A DNA stretch of 40,260 bases from JALXCH01 sp964495805 (GTDB lineage: Bacteria; Calditrichota; Calditrichia; RBG-13-44-9). The notes below the pieces were generated by a model that searched no databases, was not told the origin of the DNA, and saw only the letters and a program-made list of their open reading frames with translations. A program made the position numbers and the translations under genes. Location of the stretch: positions 1-40,260 of the forward strand of contig CAZBWV010000093.1 in assembly GCA_964495805.1 (NCBI GenBank). Direction: 5' to 3'. This document shows positions 11,001 through 18,571 of the stretch, one piece after another (position 1 is the first letter of the stretch; every line of letters begins with the position of its first letter).

Positions 11001-11435
11001 CTTAGCCGGCTTATCTTCTGCGACTTTAGCGGAAATAATGCGCTGCCGTTAAGCGGCACGGTGGTGCGTGTCGTTACCACCAAATTGAATTATTCCGGCG
11101 ACTCACTGCTGGTGCAGGCACCTACTGCCAGGATGGATTCGCTTTACGGACTGGCCGTGAGGTATCAGTTGACACAAAATTTCCCCAATCCATTTAATGC
11201 GATGACCAACATTTTCTACTCTGTAAGCGAGAGAACGCATGTGTGCCTGGAAGTGTTTAACATTCTGGGGCAGCGGGTGAAAACACTGGTGGATGGTGAT
11301 GTTCCGGAAGGCGAGTACTTAATTCGCTGGGACGGAAACAACGAGCAGGGCATTCCCCTGGCTTCAGGTGTTTATTTGCTGCGGTTTAAGGCAGGAGGGG
11401 TGGTCCAGGTGAAAAAAATGGTGCTGATCCGATAG
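8055..11435 (+). CDS. Secreted protein with C-terminal type IX sorting domain, paralog 3
   Basis: This encodes an 1,126-aa third member of the array. The ATG at 8055 is preferred over 8043 because GGGAG (8045-8049) is correctly spaced before it. The signal peptide is MNRILFWVISLGLFFVLGQ. Shared landmarks in order are GWLSRNGVSGMNP near the N-terminus, RVYRIRRDWETVSLEELRRD (also in paralog 2), a calcium-loop-like DTNANGVYE, YDDGNHDDGAAGDGIWGN, a late DLEIRF...MWWYDDDSWAQVPFEAWD block, and the sorting domain from LTQNFPNPFN to KMVLIR. The late block is closer to paralog 1 (EIRF...LWWYSDHTYAQVPFEAWD), while the N-terminal third is closer to paralog 2. The family therefore looks mosaic. A strong intrinsic terminator follows at 11522. 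Confidence 0.85.
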   Translation: MNRILFWVISLGLFFVLGQNFLQASRKEFPGTQEFARTRNGFTPGYQTLFNINQLAGWLSRNGVSGMNPHTQDAGVWYPRGTATVIFADGFLWGGIPDTSTKKLPRVGGNTYQTGWQPGRIIAPGVAQSPNDPSVRVYRIRRDWETVSLEELRRDAAELFNQDESEITEEMIEQVRSWYQRDWQEWPVEAGAPFYDTNANGVYEPELGETPGLLGADQVLWFVVNDLDTAQMSYFYGSQPVGLEMQVTMWAYRDSAAVGQAVFQRYRLINKSGVGLDSVFISRWMDVDVGNFTDDLVGCDSLLNLAFGYNTTPVDAQFQPFNLPPAAIGCVLLDGPRGESGTTLPMTSFVYFATGSPIPDPTLGDYEGTRQWYLLMNGYTSIRDPNYPDRLIPYYHGAGPYAGRPTRFPLNGNPLTGVGDVDGIPGNLPGGGRRMAMSSGPFRLAPGDTQTVTFALVGGIVPDGDHLSSVQQLKENVRTIIGFYRYGVYPRPPQVVTEFPDGSHTRFSFRIDLSFSRGIQSARIMAHPEAGSEPEIELELYDDGNHDDGAAGDGIWGNSLTVTNRKYPYQVNLYLQNDVGDTVLSNIMSPLTLRPAPVLTNPRVVWENGRPDGHINQGEKVHLIFDIINPDEVNAIDTIRLASLVSGVYRYQTLFSDGIPPGGVLYGDSADYLEFIAPTSGDSAVFRLREWWDFQVNQINLTLPVVRWKPHALRGDTLPVEIVKGHTANAYPVVTSPADLTGHLYAISFLGPPDSLARYWRLYDVTAHQVLLDSVAVATDDHADFPVVDAIEWRIYQLPVTIQAIVEVANQDGPLPPEEWDEAGTPYHGNNVWHDASARSDVNRFFLSAGGNGSLESLLRFGPAPNDHDLEIRFTDRGGIYMWWYDDDSWAQVPFEAWDVGVATYDDPSDDVRALTGGYSGGTATGSQGFRFDYVDPFSALPATDWIYLRVPIDSLGTYQIFYDDVTSGTHSYSWWNHSREVLSRLIFCDFSGNNALPLSGTVVRVVTTKLNYSGDSLLVQAPTARMDSLYGLAVRYQLTQNFPNPFNAMTNIFYSVSERTHVCLEVFNILGQRVKTLVDGDVPEGEYLIRWDGNNEQGIPLASGVYLLRFKAGGVVQVKKMVLIR

Positions 11436-11521
11436 CCCGGGCAATTCGTTCAGGAATCCTGAAAAACCACTGGAAATTTCCGCCCGGAACGGAATATCAC
11501 CCATTATCTGATTTTTAAGAG

Positions 11522-11551
11522 AGCGGGCATAGTCGCCCGCTTTATTTTTTT
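11522..11551 (+). terminator. Intrinsic terminator after paralog 3
   Basis: The stem AGCGGGC (11522-11528) pairs with GCCCGCT (11535-11541) around a 6-nt loop. It is followed by a T-rich tract to about 11551. It lies 86 bp after the stop codon at 11435 and closes the secreted-protein unit before the next gene. Confidence 0.85.
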
Positions 11552-11572
11552 CGCAACATTCCAGCGAATTTG

Positions 11573-11594
11573 TCCGTAAGTTGCATCGTACGGA
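11573..11594. promoter_or_regulatory. Short inverted repeat just upstream of the DUF5916 gene
   Basis: TCCGTA (11573-11578) and TACGGA (11589-11594) form a 6-bp inverted repeat with a 10-nt spacer, ending 21 bp before the ATG at 11616. It could be an operator or a leader hairpin. The repeat is short and may be chance. Confidence 0.25.
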
Positions 11595-11615
11595 TAAAGA
11601 CAAAAGGATTTGGAG

Positions 11616-14258
11616 ATGAAGCGGTTTCTCGTGTGGACGATGCTGTTCCTTCTGGTTGAAAACCTTCTCTCTGCCTCTCCGGAAATTCCCCGGAAGGTGT
11701 ACCGCGCTGTACGGATTACCCTGCAGGCACCGGAAATCGACGGGAAAATGGACGACCCGGCATGGCAGACCGCCAGCACCGGAAGCGGATTTATCCAGTA
11801 CGATCCGGTGGAAAACGATCCCCCTTCCTACCAGACATTCTTTAAAATCGTTTTTGACGACAGGAACCTGTATGTGCTGATTCGGGCAACTGACCCACAT
11901 CCGGAGAAGATTGCCCGACGTCTGGCTCGTCGCGACGAAATTGACGACAGCGATGTGGTAGGAATCCTGATCGACAGCTACTTCGACCGGCGAACCAGTT
12001 TTGAATTTAGTGTGAATGCTGCAGGAGTGAAGCGAGATGCTGTGCATTCCGACGACAGTTACGACTCTCAGGATCGCAACTGGAATCCGGTTTGGGAAGC
12101 ACATGTGAGCGTGGACGATTCCGGTTGGACGGCAGAAATGCGCATTCCGTTCAGCCAGCTGCGCTTTTCCCGGGAGAACAGTGGTACCTGGGGATTGAAC
12201 CTGTTTCGTTTTATTTATCGGAAGCAGGAACTGGACCTGTGGCAGATGATCCCTAAAAATAGCAGCGGATTTGCCTCCAAATTTGGTTATTTAAAGGGGT
12301 TGGAGGGAATCCGACCGCCCCACCGCATCGAACTGTTACCTTATGCTGTGTCCGATTTACGCCGTTACCCGGCCGAAGCGGGCAATCCCTTTGCCGATGG
12401 CCAGGATACGCGCTTTTCCGTCGGATTGGATGGAAAAGTGGGACTTACCGAAAATTTAACGGTGGACATGACGGTGAACCCGGATTTTGGACAGGTGGAA
12501 GCGGATCCTTCGGAGGTGAATCTCACCGCTTTCGAGACCTTCTTCGAAGAAAAGCGTCCGTTTTTTATCGAGGGGAAGAATATTTTTAACTTCCCGTTGG
12601 GATTGGGAGATGGTGATTTTGCCCGCGAGTCCCTTTTTTATTCCCGTCGGATCGGGCGAACGCCCCAGCGCTATCCGGCACTTTCCGGCCGGGAATATGC
12701 CGATGTCCCGGATCAGACCACCATTCTGGGTGCTGCGAAACTGAGCGGGAAAACCGCGAAAGGTTTGTCCATCGGAGTGCTGGAGGCGGTAACAGCAGAG
12801 GAAAAAGCCACCATCGATTCTGCCGGTGTGCGACGGCAGGAAGTGGTGGAACCCCTAACCAACTATTTCGTGGGAAGATTGCAGAAAGACTTTCGGGAGG
12901 GCAACACGGTGGTGGGCGGCATGGTTACCTCCACCAATCGACGCTTACCATACGATTATCTGAATTTTCTGAATCGAGCTGCTTACACTGCCGGATTCGA
13001 TCTGCAGCATTTCTGGGATAACAAATCGTATATGCTGGATGTGAAGGTGGTGGGTAGTCACATTCGGGGCCATCGGGAGGCTATTTTGCAACTGCAAACT
13101 TCCTCCGCTCGTTACTACCAGCGTCCCGATGCGGACTATGTGACGCTGGATTCCAATCGCACTTCGTTGAGTGGTCACGGAGGATCGATCAACATCGGGC
13201 GAATCGGGAATTCCCACTGGCGTTACGTGGTGGGTGGTATGTGGCGTTCTCCCGGGCTGGAACTGAATGATGTGGGCTATTTGCGTCAAGCAGACCGAAT
13301 CATGCAATTTACCTGGGTGGGCTACCGGTTGTTTAATCCCTGGTGGATTTTCCGTCGGGCTTCGGTGAATATCAATCAGTGGCAAGGATGGAATTTCGGA
13401 GGCGATCATCTGTTCTCCGGAGGGAATATGAACGGAGGAGGACAGTTCCTGAACTACTGGTATTTCTACAATGGCATTAACCGAGAGTTTAGCGGGTTGT
13501 CGCCCTATCCGTTGCGGGGCGGACCGCTTTTCCGAACCGAAGGAAGCTGGAACTACTTCTATAACCTGAGCACCGATTCACGAAAATTGTGGGTAGTGAA
13601 GCTGGGTGGGTATGCCAATCAGAATGACGATGGAATCACGTACTGGCGAAACGTCCGGCTGGGACTTGAACTGAGACCAACCAACTATTTTACCTTCTCA
13701 GTGAATCCGTTCCTGAACTGGGGAACAGATAATTTGCAGTATGTGGGAACCATGGATAAAAATGGGGAGGAACGTTATATTCTGGCCCGTATCCAGCGCA
13801 AAACGCTAGGAATTGTGTTACGGTTGAACCTGAGCATCACTCCGGATCTCACCATTCAATATTACGGACAGCCGTTTATTGCCTCGGGTTTGTATTCACA
13901 CTTCAAACGGGTAACCCATCCCCGTGCAGAGCGCTATGCCGACCGTTTTCATACCTTTACCGATGCGGAGATTCAGTACGACGCCGGAGAAGATTCCTAT
14001 TTGGTCGATGAGGATCTGGATGGACAGGTGGATTACACCATCGGTAATCCCAATTTCAATTTTAAACAGTTTCGTTCCAATCTGGTGATTCGCTGGGAGT
14101 ATCAGCCCGGCTCACTCCTGTATCTGGTCTGGTCTCAGGGACGTACCGGAGTGGATGGCTACGGCGATTTTGATTTTGAACGTGATATGCGTGACTTGTT
14201 CCAGGTCCAGCCGGATAATGTGTTTTTGATAAAATTGAACCATTGGTTCAGTTTATAA
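11616..14258 (+). CDS. CBM9-like / DUF5916 outer-membrane protein
   Basis: This encodes 880 aa. The ATG at 11616 follows AAGGA (11604-11608) at 7 nt and is better supported than the TTG at 11610. After a signal peptide (MKRFLVWTMLFLLVENLLSA), residues about 30-220 look like a CBM9-type sugar-binding domain (APEIDGKMDDPAWQ, then DRNLYVLIRATDP). The bulk of the protein matches the DUF5916 pattern, with TENLTVDMTVNPDFGQVEAD and FFEEKRPFFIEGKNIF. The long C-terminal part is rich in alternating aromatic beta strands and ends in LNHWFSL, as expected for an outer-membrane barrel. Family knowledge links such proteins with surface carbohydrate handling in FCB bacteria, but the substrate is not known. 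It is probably monocistronic, lying between a terminator upstream and a convergent gene downstream. Confidence 0.88.
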   Translation: MKRFLVWTMLFLLVENLLSASPEIPRKVYRAVRITLQAPEIDGKMDDPAWQTASTGSGFIQYDPVENDPPSYQTFFKIVFDDRNLYVLIRATDPHPEKIARRLARRDEIDDSDVVGILIDSYFDRRTSFEFSVNAAGVKRDAVHSDDSYDSQDRNWNPVWEAHVSVDDSGWTAEMRIPFSQLRFSRENSGTWGLNLFRFIYRKQELDLWQMIPKNSSGFASKFGYLKGLEGIRPPHRIELLPYAVSDLRRYPAEAGNPFADGQDTRFSVGLDGKVGLTENLTVDMTVNPDFGQVEADPSEVNLTAFETFFEEKRPFFIEGKNIFNFPLGLGDGDFARESLFYSRRIGRTPQRYPALSGREYADVPDQTTILGAAKLSGKTAKGLSIGVLEAVTAEEKATIDSAGVRRQEVVEPLTNYFVGRLQKDFREGNTVVGGMVTSTNRRLPYDYLNFLNRAAYTAGFDLQHFWDNKSYMLDVKVVGSHIRGHREAILQLQTSSARYYQRPDADYVTLDSNRTSLSGHGGSINIGRIGNSHWRYVVGGMWRSPGLELNDVGYLRQADRIMQFTWVGYRLFNPWWIFRRASVNINQWQGWNFGGDHLFSGGNMNGGGQFLNYWYFYNGINREFSGLSPYPLRGGPLFRTEGSWNYFYNLSTDSRKLWVVKLGGYANQNDDGITYWRNVRLGLELRPTNYFTFSVNPFLNWGTDNLQYVGTMDKNGEERYILARIQRKTLGIVLRLNLSITPDLTIQYYGQPFIASGLYSHFKRVTHPRAERYADRFHTFTDAEIQYDAGEDSYLVDEDLDGQVDYTIGNPNFNFKQFRSNLVIRWEYQPGSLLYLVWSQGRTGVDGYGDFDFERDMRDLFQVQPDNVFLIKLNHWFSL

Positions 14259-14270
14259 CCCTGGTAGAGG

Positions 14271-14318
14271 CAGACTTGAACTTTAAACCTTCGAGAAAAT
14301 GTTTAAAGTTCAAGTCTG
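14271..14318. repeat. Perfect 18-bp inverted repeat between convergent genes
   Basis: CAGACTTGAACTTTAAAC (14271-14288) is perfectly complementary to 14301-14318 around a 12-nt loop. It sits in the 113-bp gap between the stops of the genes ending at 14258 (+) and 14372 (-). The geometry suits a bidirectional transcription barrier, although neither side has a classic T tract. It could also be a small palindromic repeat element. Confidence 0.7.
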
Positions 14319-14371
14319 TGAATTTTGAGAAAGGTTTATCTCCTTTTCTCCTGAAATGATTTTATTTAAGA

Positions 14372-15685
14372 CTACCAACAAAGTCCTTCGTAATTTGAAT
14401 TGAATATTCCAGTATCCTGAACAATTCTTACAAAATCAAGAATAATAGAGTGGTTGGAATGTTTTTTAATCAAATCTTGGAATTCAGAGCTATTATTGCC
14501 TACCACGAGCATTTCGGCAAAATCCAGTACTTCTTTGGGATGTTGAACCATCAATCGTGAAATATGAGGAATTTTTCGGTTAATAAATTCCTGATTCGCC
14601 CCAAACAATCGGGCCAGATGAACATTCCGGTCGTAAATGCGAAGATCGTAGCCTTTACCGATAAGATGTTCCACTATTTCCACCATGGGACTTTCGCGCA
14701 GATCGTCGGTATTCCCCTTAAAGCTTAATCCCAAAATACCAATACGTTTTTTATTATAAGAAAGAATCAGATCCAACGCCCGACGGATATGTTCCCGGTT
14801 ACTGGGAATTAGCGAGTTAATCAGGGGAAGTTCCAGATCTAACTTTTTAGCCTGATAAACAAGTGCGCTTACATCTTTGGGCAAACAAGAACCTCCAAAA
14901 GCAAAACCGGGTTTCAGATAATAAGCAGACAGATTAAGTCGGGTGTCCTGAACAAAAATATTCATTAATTTATGGCTATCAACTCCATATGCTTTACAAA
15001 TTGTACCGAGCTCGTTGGCAAAGGCGACTTTTAGAGCGTGAAACACGTTATTTGCATATTTCACTAATTCTGCTATTTTTACCTCTGTGCGAATCAGCGG
15101 TGCATGGACAAAAGAATAAAGCTCTTCCAGATAATCGCCACTTTTTGAATCCCATTCTCCAACGATGGTGTAAGGGGGATGATAAAAATCCTGAAGTGCG
15201 GAACCTTCCCGTAAAAACTCAGGATTCGAGGCTCCACCAAAATCTCGACCCAATCTTTTACCCGATTGTTTGGCAATAATTTGTAGAGTCTTTTGCAGTG
15301 TCCCGGGTGGAACCGTACTGCGAATCACCACAACGTGATATTGTTCCCTTGTCTTTAGCGCCTGGCCAATTTGTTTCGCAACCCGAAAGATATATTCTAA
15401 ACTCACATTTCCGTTTTTCTGACTGGGAGTACCTACGCAAATTAATGAGATATCGGATTGTTGAATTGCCGTAGAAAAGTCTGTCGTGGCTTTTAACTTA
15501 CCCTCTGTTACCACCTTTGCAATCAATTCCTCCAAACCTGGTTCAACAATGGGACTCTTACCTGAATTAATAATGTTCACTTTAACCGGATTAACATCCA
15601 CCCCTATTACCCGGTGCCCTTCATTAGCCAAACAGGCTGCGGAAACACACCCTACATAACCCAATCCCATAACGGTAATATTCAA
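14372..15685 (-). CDS. GDP-mannose/UDP-glucose 6-dehydrogenase family protein (AlgD-like)
   Basis: This encodes 437 aa. The start is a TTG at 15685, overlapping the TGA of the upstream glycosyltransferase by four bases and preceded by AAGGAGG 7 nt away. The open frame extends to 15757, but that part lies inside the other gene. Residues 4-11 (TVMGLGYVG) are the NAD-binding Rossmann loop. Lys219 in NNVFHALKVAFANE and catalytic Cys267 in FAFGGSCLPKD match the family. GSCLPKD is more typical of GDP-mannose dehydrogenases than of UDP-glucose dehydrogenases (usually GSCFPKD). The enzyme oxidises a sugar nucleotide twice to the uronate, using 2 NAD+, in the cytoplasm. Its coupling to a glycosyltransferase suggests an extracellular polysaccharide or glycan containing a uronic acid. 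Substrate choice between GDP-mannose and UDP-sugars remains open. Confidence 0.9.
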   Translation of the reverse strand: MNITVMGLGYVGCVSAACLANEGHRVIGVDVNPVKVNIINSGKSPIVEPGLEELIAKVVTEGKLKATTDFSTAIQQSDISLICVGTPSQKNGNVSLEYIFRVAKQIGQALKTREQYHVVVIRSTVPPGTLQKTLQIIAKQSGKRLGRDFGGASNPEFLREGSALQDFYHPPYTIVGEWDSKSGDYLEELYSFVHAPLIRTEVKIAELVKYANNVFHALKVAFANELGTICKAYGVDSHKLMNIFVQDTRLNLSAYYLKPGFAFGGSCLPKDVSALVYQAKKLDLELPLINSLIPSNREHIRRALDLILSYNKKRIGILGLSFKGNTDDLRESPMVEIVEHLIGKGYDLRIYDRNVHLARLFGANQEFINRKIPHISRLMVQHPKEVLDFAEMLVVGNNSSEFQDLIKKHSNHSIILDFVRIVQDTGIFNSNYEGLCW

Positions 15686-16899
15686 TACAATTCCTCCTTG
15701 AATTTTTCGATGACATCCATACAAATTGTCGAAAACTTTCGAGCCACAATTTCCCAACGAAAATGTTCCATTACATATTGTTGAGCATTTTGTCCAATTC
15801 GTTTTCTTTCTGCCGGGTTGCGTAACAGTTTGAGAATCGCAGAAGAAAATTCTTCAGGACTGTCGGCTAAATATAAATGCTTTCCGTTTACAAGAGGAAG
15901 TCCTTCGGCACCAATACGGGTCGATACAATAGCTTTCCCCATAGCCATTGCCTGAAAAATTTTCATGCGGGTTCCACCCCCAATGCGAATTGGTACAATA
16001 AATACAGCACTTTCGTGGACATATGGTCGTACGTCTTTCACCCATCCGGTTATGTGAATTCCGGTAAATTGTCTTACCATTCGGCGAAGTTTTGGAGATG
16101 GATTGCGACCTACAATCACTGTTTGAAGCTCTGGAATTTCTTTCTGAAGCAATGGATAAATTTTTTCCAAATAATAAATCATGGCATCGTAATTGGGAAG
16201 CCAATCCATTGCGCCGACAAAAACAAGTTGGAGTTTTTCAGGAACATCAGGTCTGGGAAAATAAAAATCGGTTTCCACTCCAGTCGGAATAACATAAACA
16301 TTTCTGGAACCGTACCATTTTTCCATTAACTGTTGGTCGTTTTTGGATACAGTAATAATTGCCTGAAATTTGGCCGATTCATTTTTTTCGTGGTAAAACA
16401 TTTTGCGATACTGGGAGAACCAAAAAAGCTTGCTCAGGGGATCAATGGATTGTTTCATGTGTCGGTGAAAAATCAATGATTCCACATTATGCTGAAATAA
16501 AATTTTGGGAATTCCTTTTACTTTGCGAAAGTTTAAAGTGGATTGCGCAAAATCGCAAATGGCCAGATCATACCGCTCCGTGTGAACTTCTCTTAACAAA
16601 GCCCTTTCCAGTTCCGGAGAATAATCGTTAAGCATGGGAATGGGATATCTGGAAAAAGATTTTTTAAAAATGTCCCAATACCAATGCCACGTGTATTGTT
16701 TGGGTTCTTTCCAATACACAGGAATAAATTTATTTGAAATTCGGGACATTTCACGAAGGTATGGTTCGTCTTTGGGATTTTCAACATTGCTTATCAGTGT
16801 AATATGAAAGTTTTTTCGGAGCTGTTCTAAAATTCTGAATGTTCGAATTTTTCCGCCAGTATCCAGAGGGTAAAGAAATCGCTGAGATAAAAATAGCAT
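15682..16899 (-). CDS. Glycosyltransferase, GT4-like (GT-B fold)
   Basis: This encodes 405 aa. The ATG at 16899 is preferred over 16926 because AAAAGGA precedes it at a good distance. The N-terminal half starts LFLSQRFLYPLDTGGKIRTF, with the Gly-Gly loop typical of GT4 enzymes and the TIGR03087/Stp1-like group. The C-terminal half has LVFVGAMDWLPNYDAM and the nucleotide-sugar-binding region VPIRIGGGTRMKIFQAMAMG. It would transfer a sugar from an NDP donor to a growing glycan at the cytoplasmic membrane face. The donor and acceptor are not deducible. It forms a two-gene operon with the following dehydrogenase (4-bp overlap). No polymerase or flippase accompanies it in the window. Confidence 0.88.
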   Translation of the reverse strand: MLFLSQRFLYPLDTGGKIRTFRILEQLRKNFHITLISNVENPKDEPYLREMSRISNKFIPVYWKEPKQYTWHWYWDIFKKSFSRYPIPMLNDYSPELERALLREVHTERYDLAICDFAQSTLNFRKVKGIPKILFQHNVESLIFHRHMKQSIDPLSKLFWFSQYRKMFYHEKNESAKFQAIITVSKNDQQLMEKWYGSRNVYVIPTGVETDFYFPRPDVPEKLQLVFVGAMDWLPNYDAMIYYLEKIYPLLQKEIPELQTVIVGRNPSPKLRRMVRQFTGIHITGWVKDVRPYVHESAVFIVPIRIGGGTRMKIFQAMAMGKAIVSTRIGAEGLPLVNGKHLYLADSPEEFSSAILKLLRNPAERKRIGQNAQQYVMEHFRWEIVARKFSTICMDVIEKFKEELY

Positions 16900-17380
16900 T
16901 TTAATCCTTTTATTCCCAATCCCCATCCATGAACTCCGGGTATTGTGCTGTGTAAGGGAAAATTGAAAATTTAAGGATAAAGGATTGTGCGATAACTCAT
17001 AAAATGCCGTTGTTTATAATTTTTTAAAATGCAATCAAATATTTTTCAGACTATACAAAAATGTAAATGGTACTTCATTATTAACGATCTTTCAGTCTGT
17101 AATATTCTGTTTTAAAAAACATATCCTGGATTATCGATAAAAAGATGGAGGGTCAATTAATCGCCACTGGTAGCCTTTGTAACAAATATGGAAAGAGGTT
17201 CAACTAATAGAAAATTAGAAGTGTATTGTCTAACTTGAATTTTTGTCCATAATAGCGGTTTCAATCCATGGAGATTTCGGGGTTGTTGAAAACGCTAATT
17301 TTTGCATCTTTCTTTAGAATACTTCACTATTTCAATGTCTCATTAACAAATTTTCGGGACAAATATTAAAAATCGATCGC
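16900..17380. other. AT-rich intergenic region, no gene seen
   Basis: About 480 bp separate the start of the glycosyltransferase from the stop of the C45-family gene; both genes are on the minus strand. All frames are heavily interrupted. Around 17250-17290 there is a GGTTTCAATCC / GTTGAAAAC pair that resembles half of a CRISPR repeat, but it occurs once only. No reliable promoter could be assigned. Confidence 0.5.
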
Positions 17381-18571
17381 TTATCGGCCATCCCCCGAAA
17401 AAGAATATTCCCGATAAAAATTATTCACCACGGCAATGCAGGGATTTCCGCGGTAGAGTCGAAAAACTCCTTTCTCCAGATTAAAAAACGCTGTGCCCAG
17501 CGTCCGTCCCTGAACATCGCCCATGGGATGACGACAGGGTGAATAGGGAGCACTGCGATGAGAGGACAAGATTTGAAGAAAATCAGCAACTTTGAGAGAG
17601 GGTTGCTTGCGCAATCTTTTCACTCCGGATTCAATTACCCGATATCGGGAACGAGACGATCCGTTGACATAATCCGCATCTTCATAGGGGTGAGATGCCC
17701 GGGTAATTGGTTGAAGTAAATGATTGGTGTGGAAGTAAATTCCATCTGGCTGGTAAACCAGTTGAGCCTTCGGCGTGGTTTCCACGGAAAGATATTTTTT
17801 TTCCGATACGCTGGCCAGATTGTGGTGGTACGGGTAACTCCGTGGTTCCATGGTGGCAATTTGCACCGCTTCTTCCAGCGATCGGGCTTCCAGAATAGCC
17901 CGCCCCAGAATGTATCGCGGTAAACCAACATGGGACTTTGTGGAACTAATAAAATTGGTGGTTTGAATCACTCCGTACCGATTCATGGAAGGACCGTTCC
18001 CGGTCAACGTACCGGGATACACCATGGAAATGAAATCCACTCCGGAAGGAGGGGACACCTGAACAACAAACATGCATTCGTGGTATGCATTGTGTCCGTC
18101 TTCGTTATGAAACAGCCAGTGCTGATTGAGCTGATTGTTAACAATGGTGGAACAACCGGGATTCTCTGCCTCGAATGCTCCCAGCTCAGATTTGATAGTG
18201 ATTGCCCAGATGGCACGGAAGTGGAAACCGGCACCATCTGCCAATCCTTCTATCTCCTTCAGCAGATGGGGAAAATGCTTGTTGGTTAATCGACGGAGTT
18301 CCTCCGAAAGTTGTTTGCCTTTCGGGCTCTCCAGAATCTGCAACAAATGGTTGTGCCAATCGGAACGTAAATTTATGACGGTGCGGATGGAATCTCGAAA
18401 GTGCCTCCCGATCTGAAATCCAATTTCCTGATAACTTCCCCTGACTTTTAAGTAGGGAAAGGCTGAATAGGAAGCTTTCTCTCGGCTTGTTTGGGCGATG
18501 GAGCCGAACGGGAAAAGGACGAAACCCACCGAAAACACGGGAGCTGTTTTCAGAAATTCCCGGCGTTTCAT
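17381..18571 (-). CDS. C45-type acyltransferase/amidohydrolase with Tat signal
   Basis: This encodes 396 aa. The ATG at 18571 overlaps the TGA of the molybdenum-subunit gene (ATGA), with GAAGGAG just upstream. The frame opens earlier, at 18730, but only inside the neighbour. MKRREFLKTAPVFSVGFVLF is a twin-arginine export signal. Residues about 45-60 (GSYQEIGFQIGRHF) and the NPGCSTIV block around Cys140 match the C45/acyl-CoA:6-aminopenicillanate acyltransferase family, in which that Cys becomes the N-terminal nucleophile after self-cleavage. In the family the product is an N-acyltransferase or amide hydrolase. The location is presumably periplasmic. Being last in a xanthine-dehydrogenase-type operon, it may act on the same nitrogenous substrate before uptake or after oxidation (inference). 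Confidence 0.85.
   Translation of the reverse strand: MKRREFLKTAPVFSVGFVLFPFGSIAQTSREKASYSAFPYLKVRGSYQEIGFQIGRHFRDSIRTVINLRSDWHNHLLQILESPKGKQLSEELRRLTNKHFPHLLKEIEGLADGAGFHFRAIWAITIKSELGAFEAENPGCSTIVNNQLNQHWLFHNEDGHNAYHECMFVVQVSPPSGVDFISMVYPGTLTGNGPSMNRYGVIQTTNFISSTKSHVGLPRYILGRAILEARSLEEAVQIATMEPRSYPYHHNLASVSEKKYLSVETTPKAQLVYQPDGIYFHTNHLLQPITRASHPYEDADYVNGSSRSRYRVIESGVKRLRKQPSLKVADFLQILSSHRSAPYSPCRHPMGDVQGRTLGTAFFNLEKGVFRLYRGNPCIAVVNNFYREYSFSGDGR

Noticed and set aside
17250..17290. CRISPR-like half repeat (GGTTTCAATCC ... GTTGAAAAC)
   Set aside because: It occurs once, has no regularly spaced copies or spacers, and there are no cas genes in the window.
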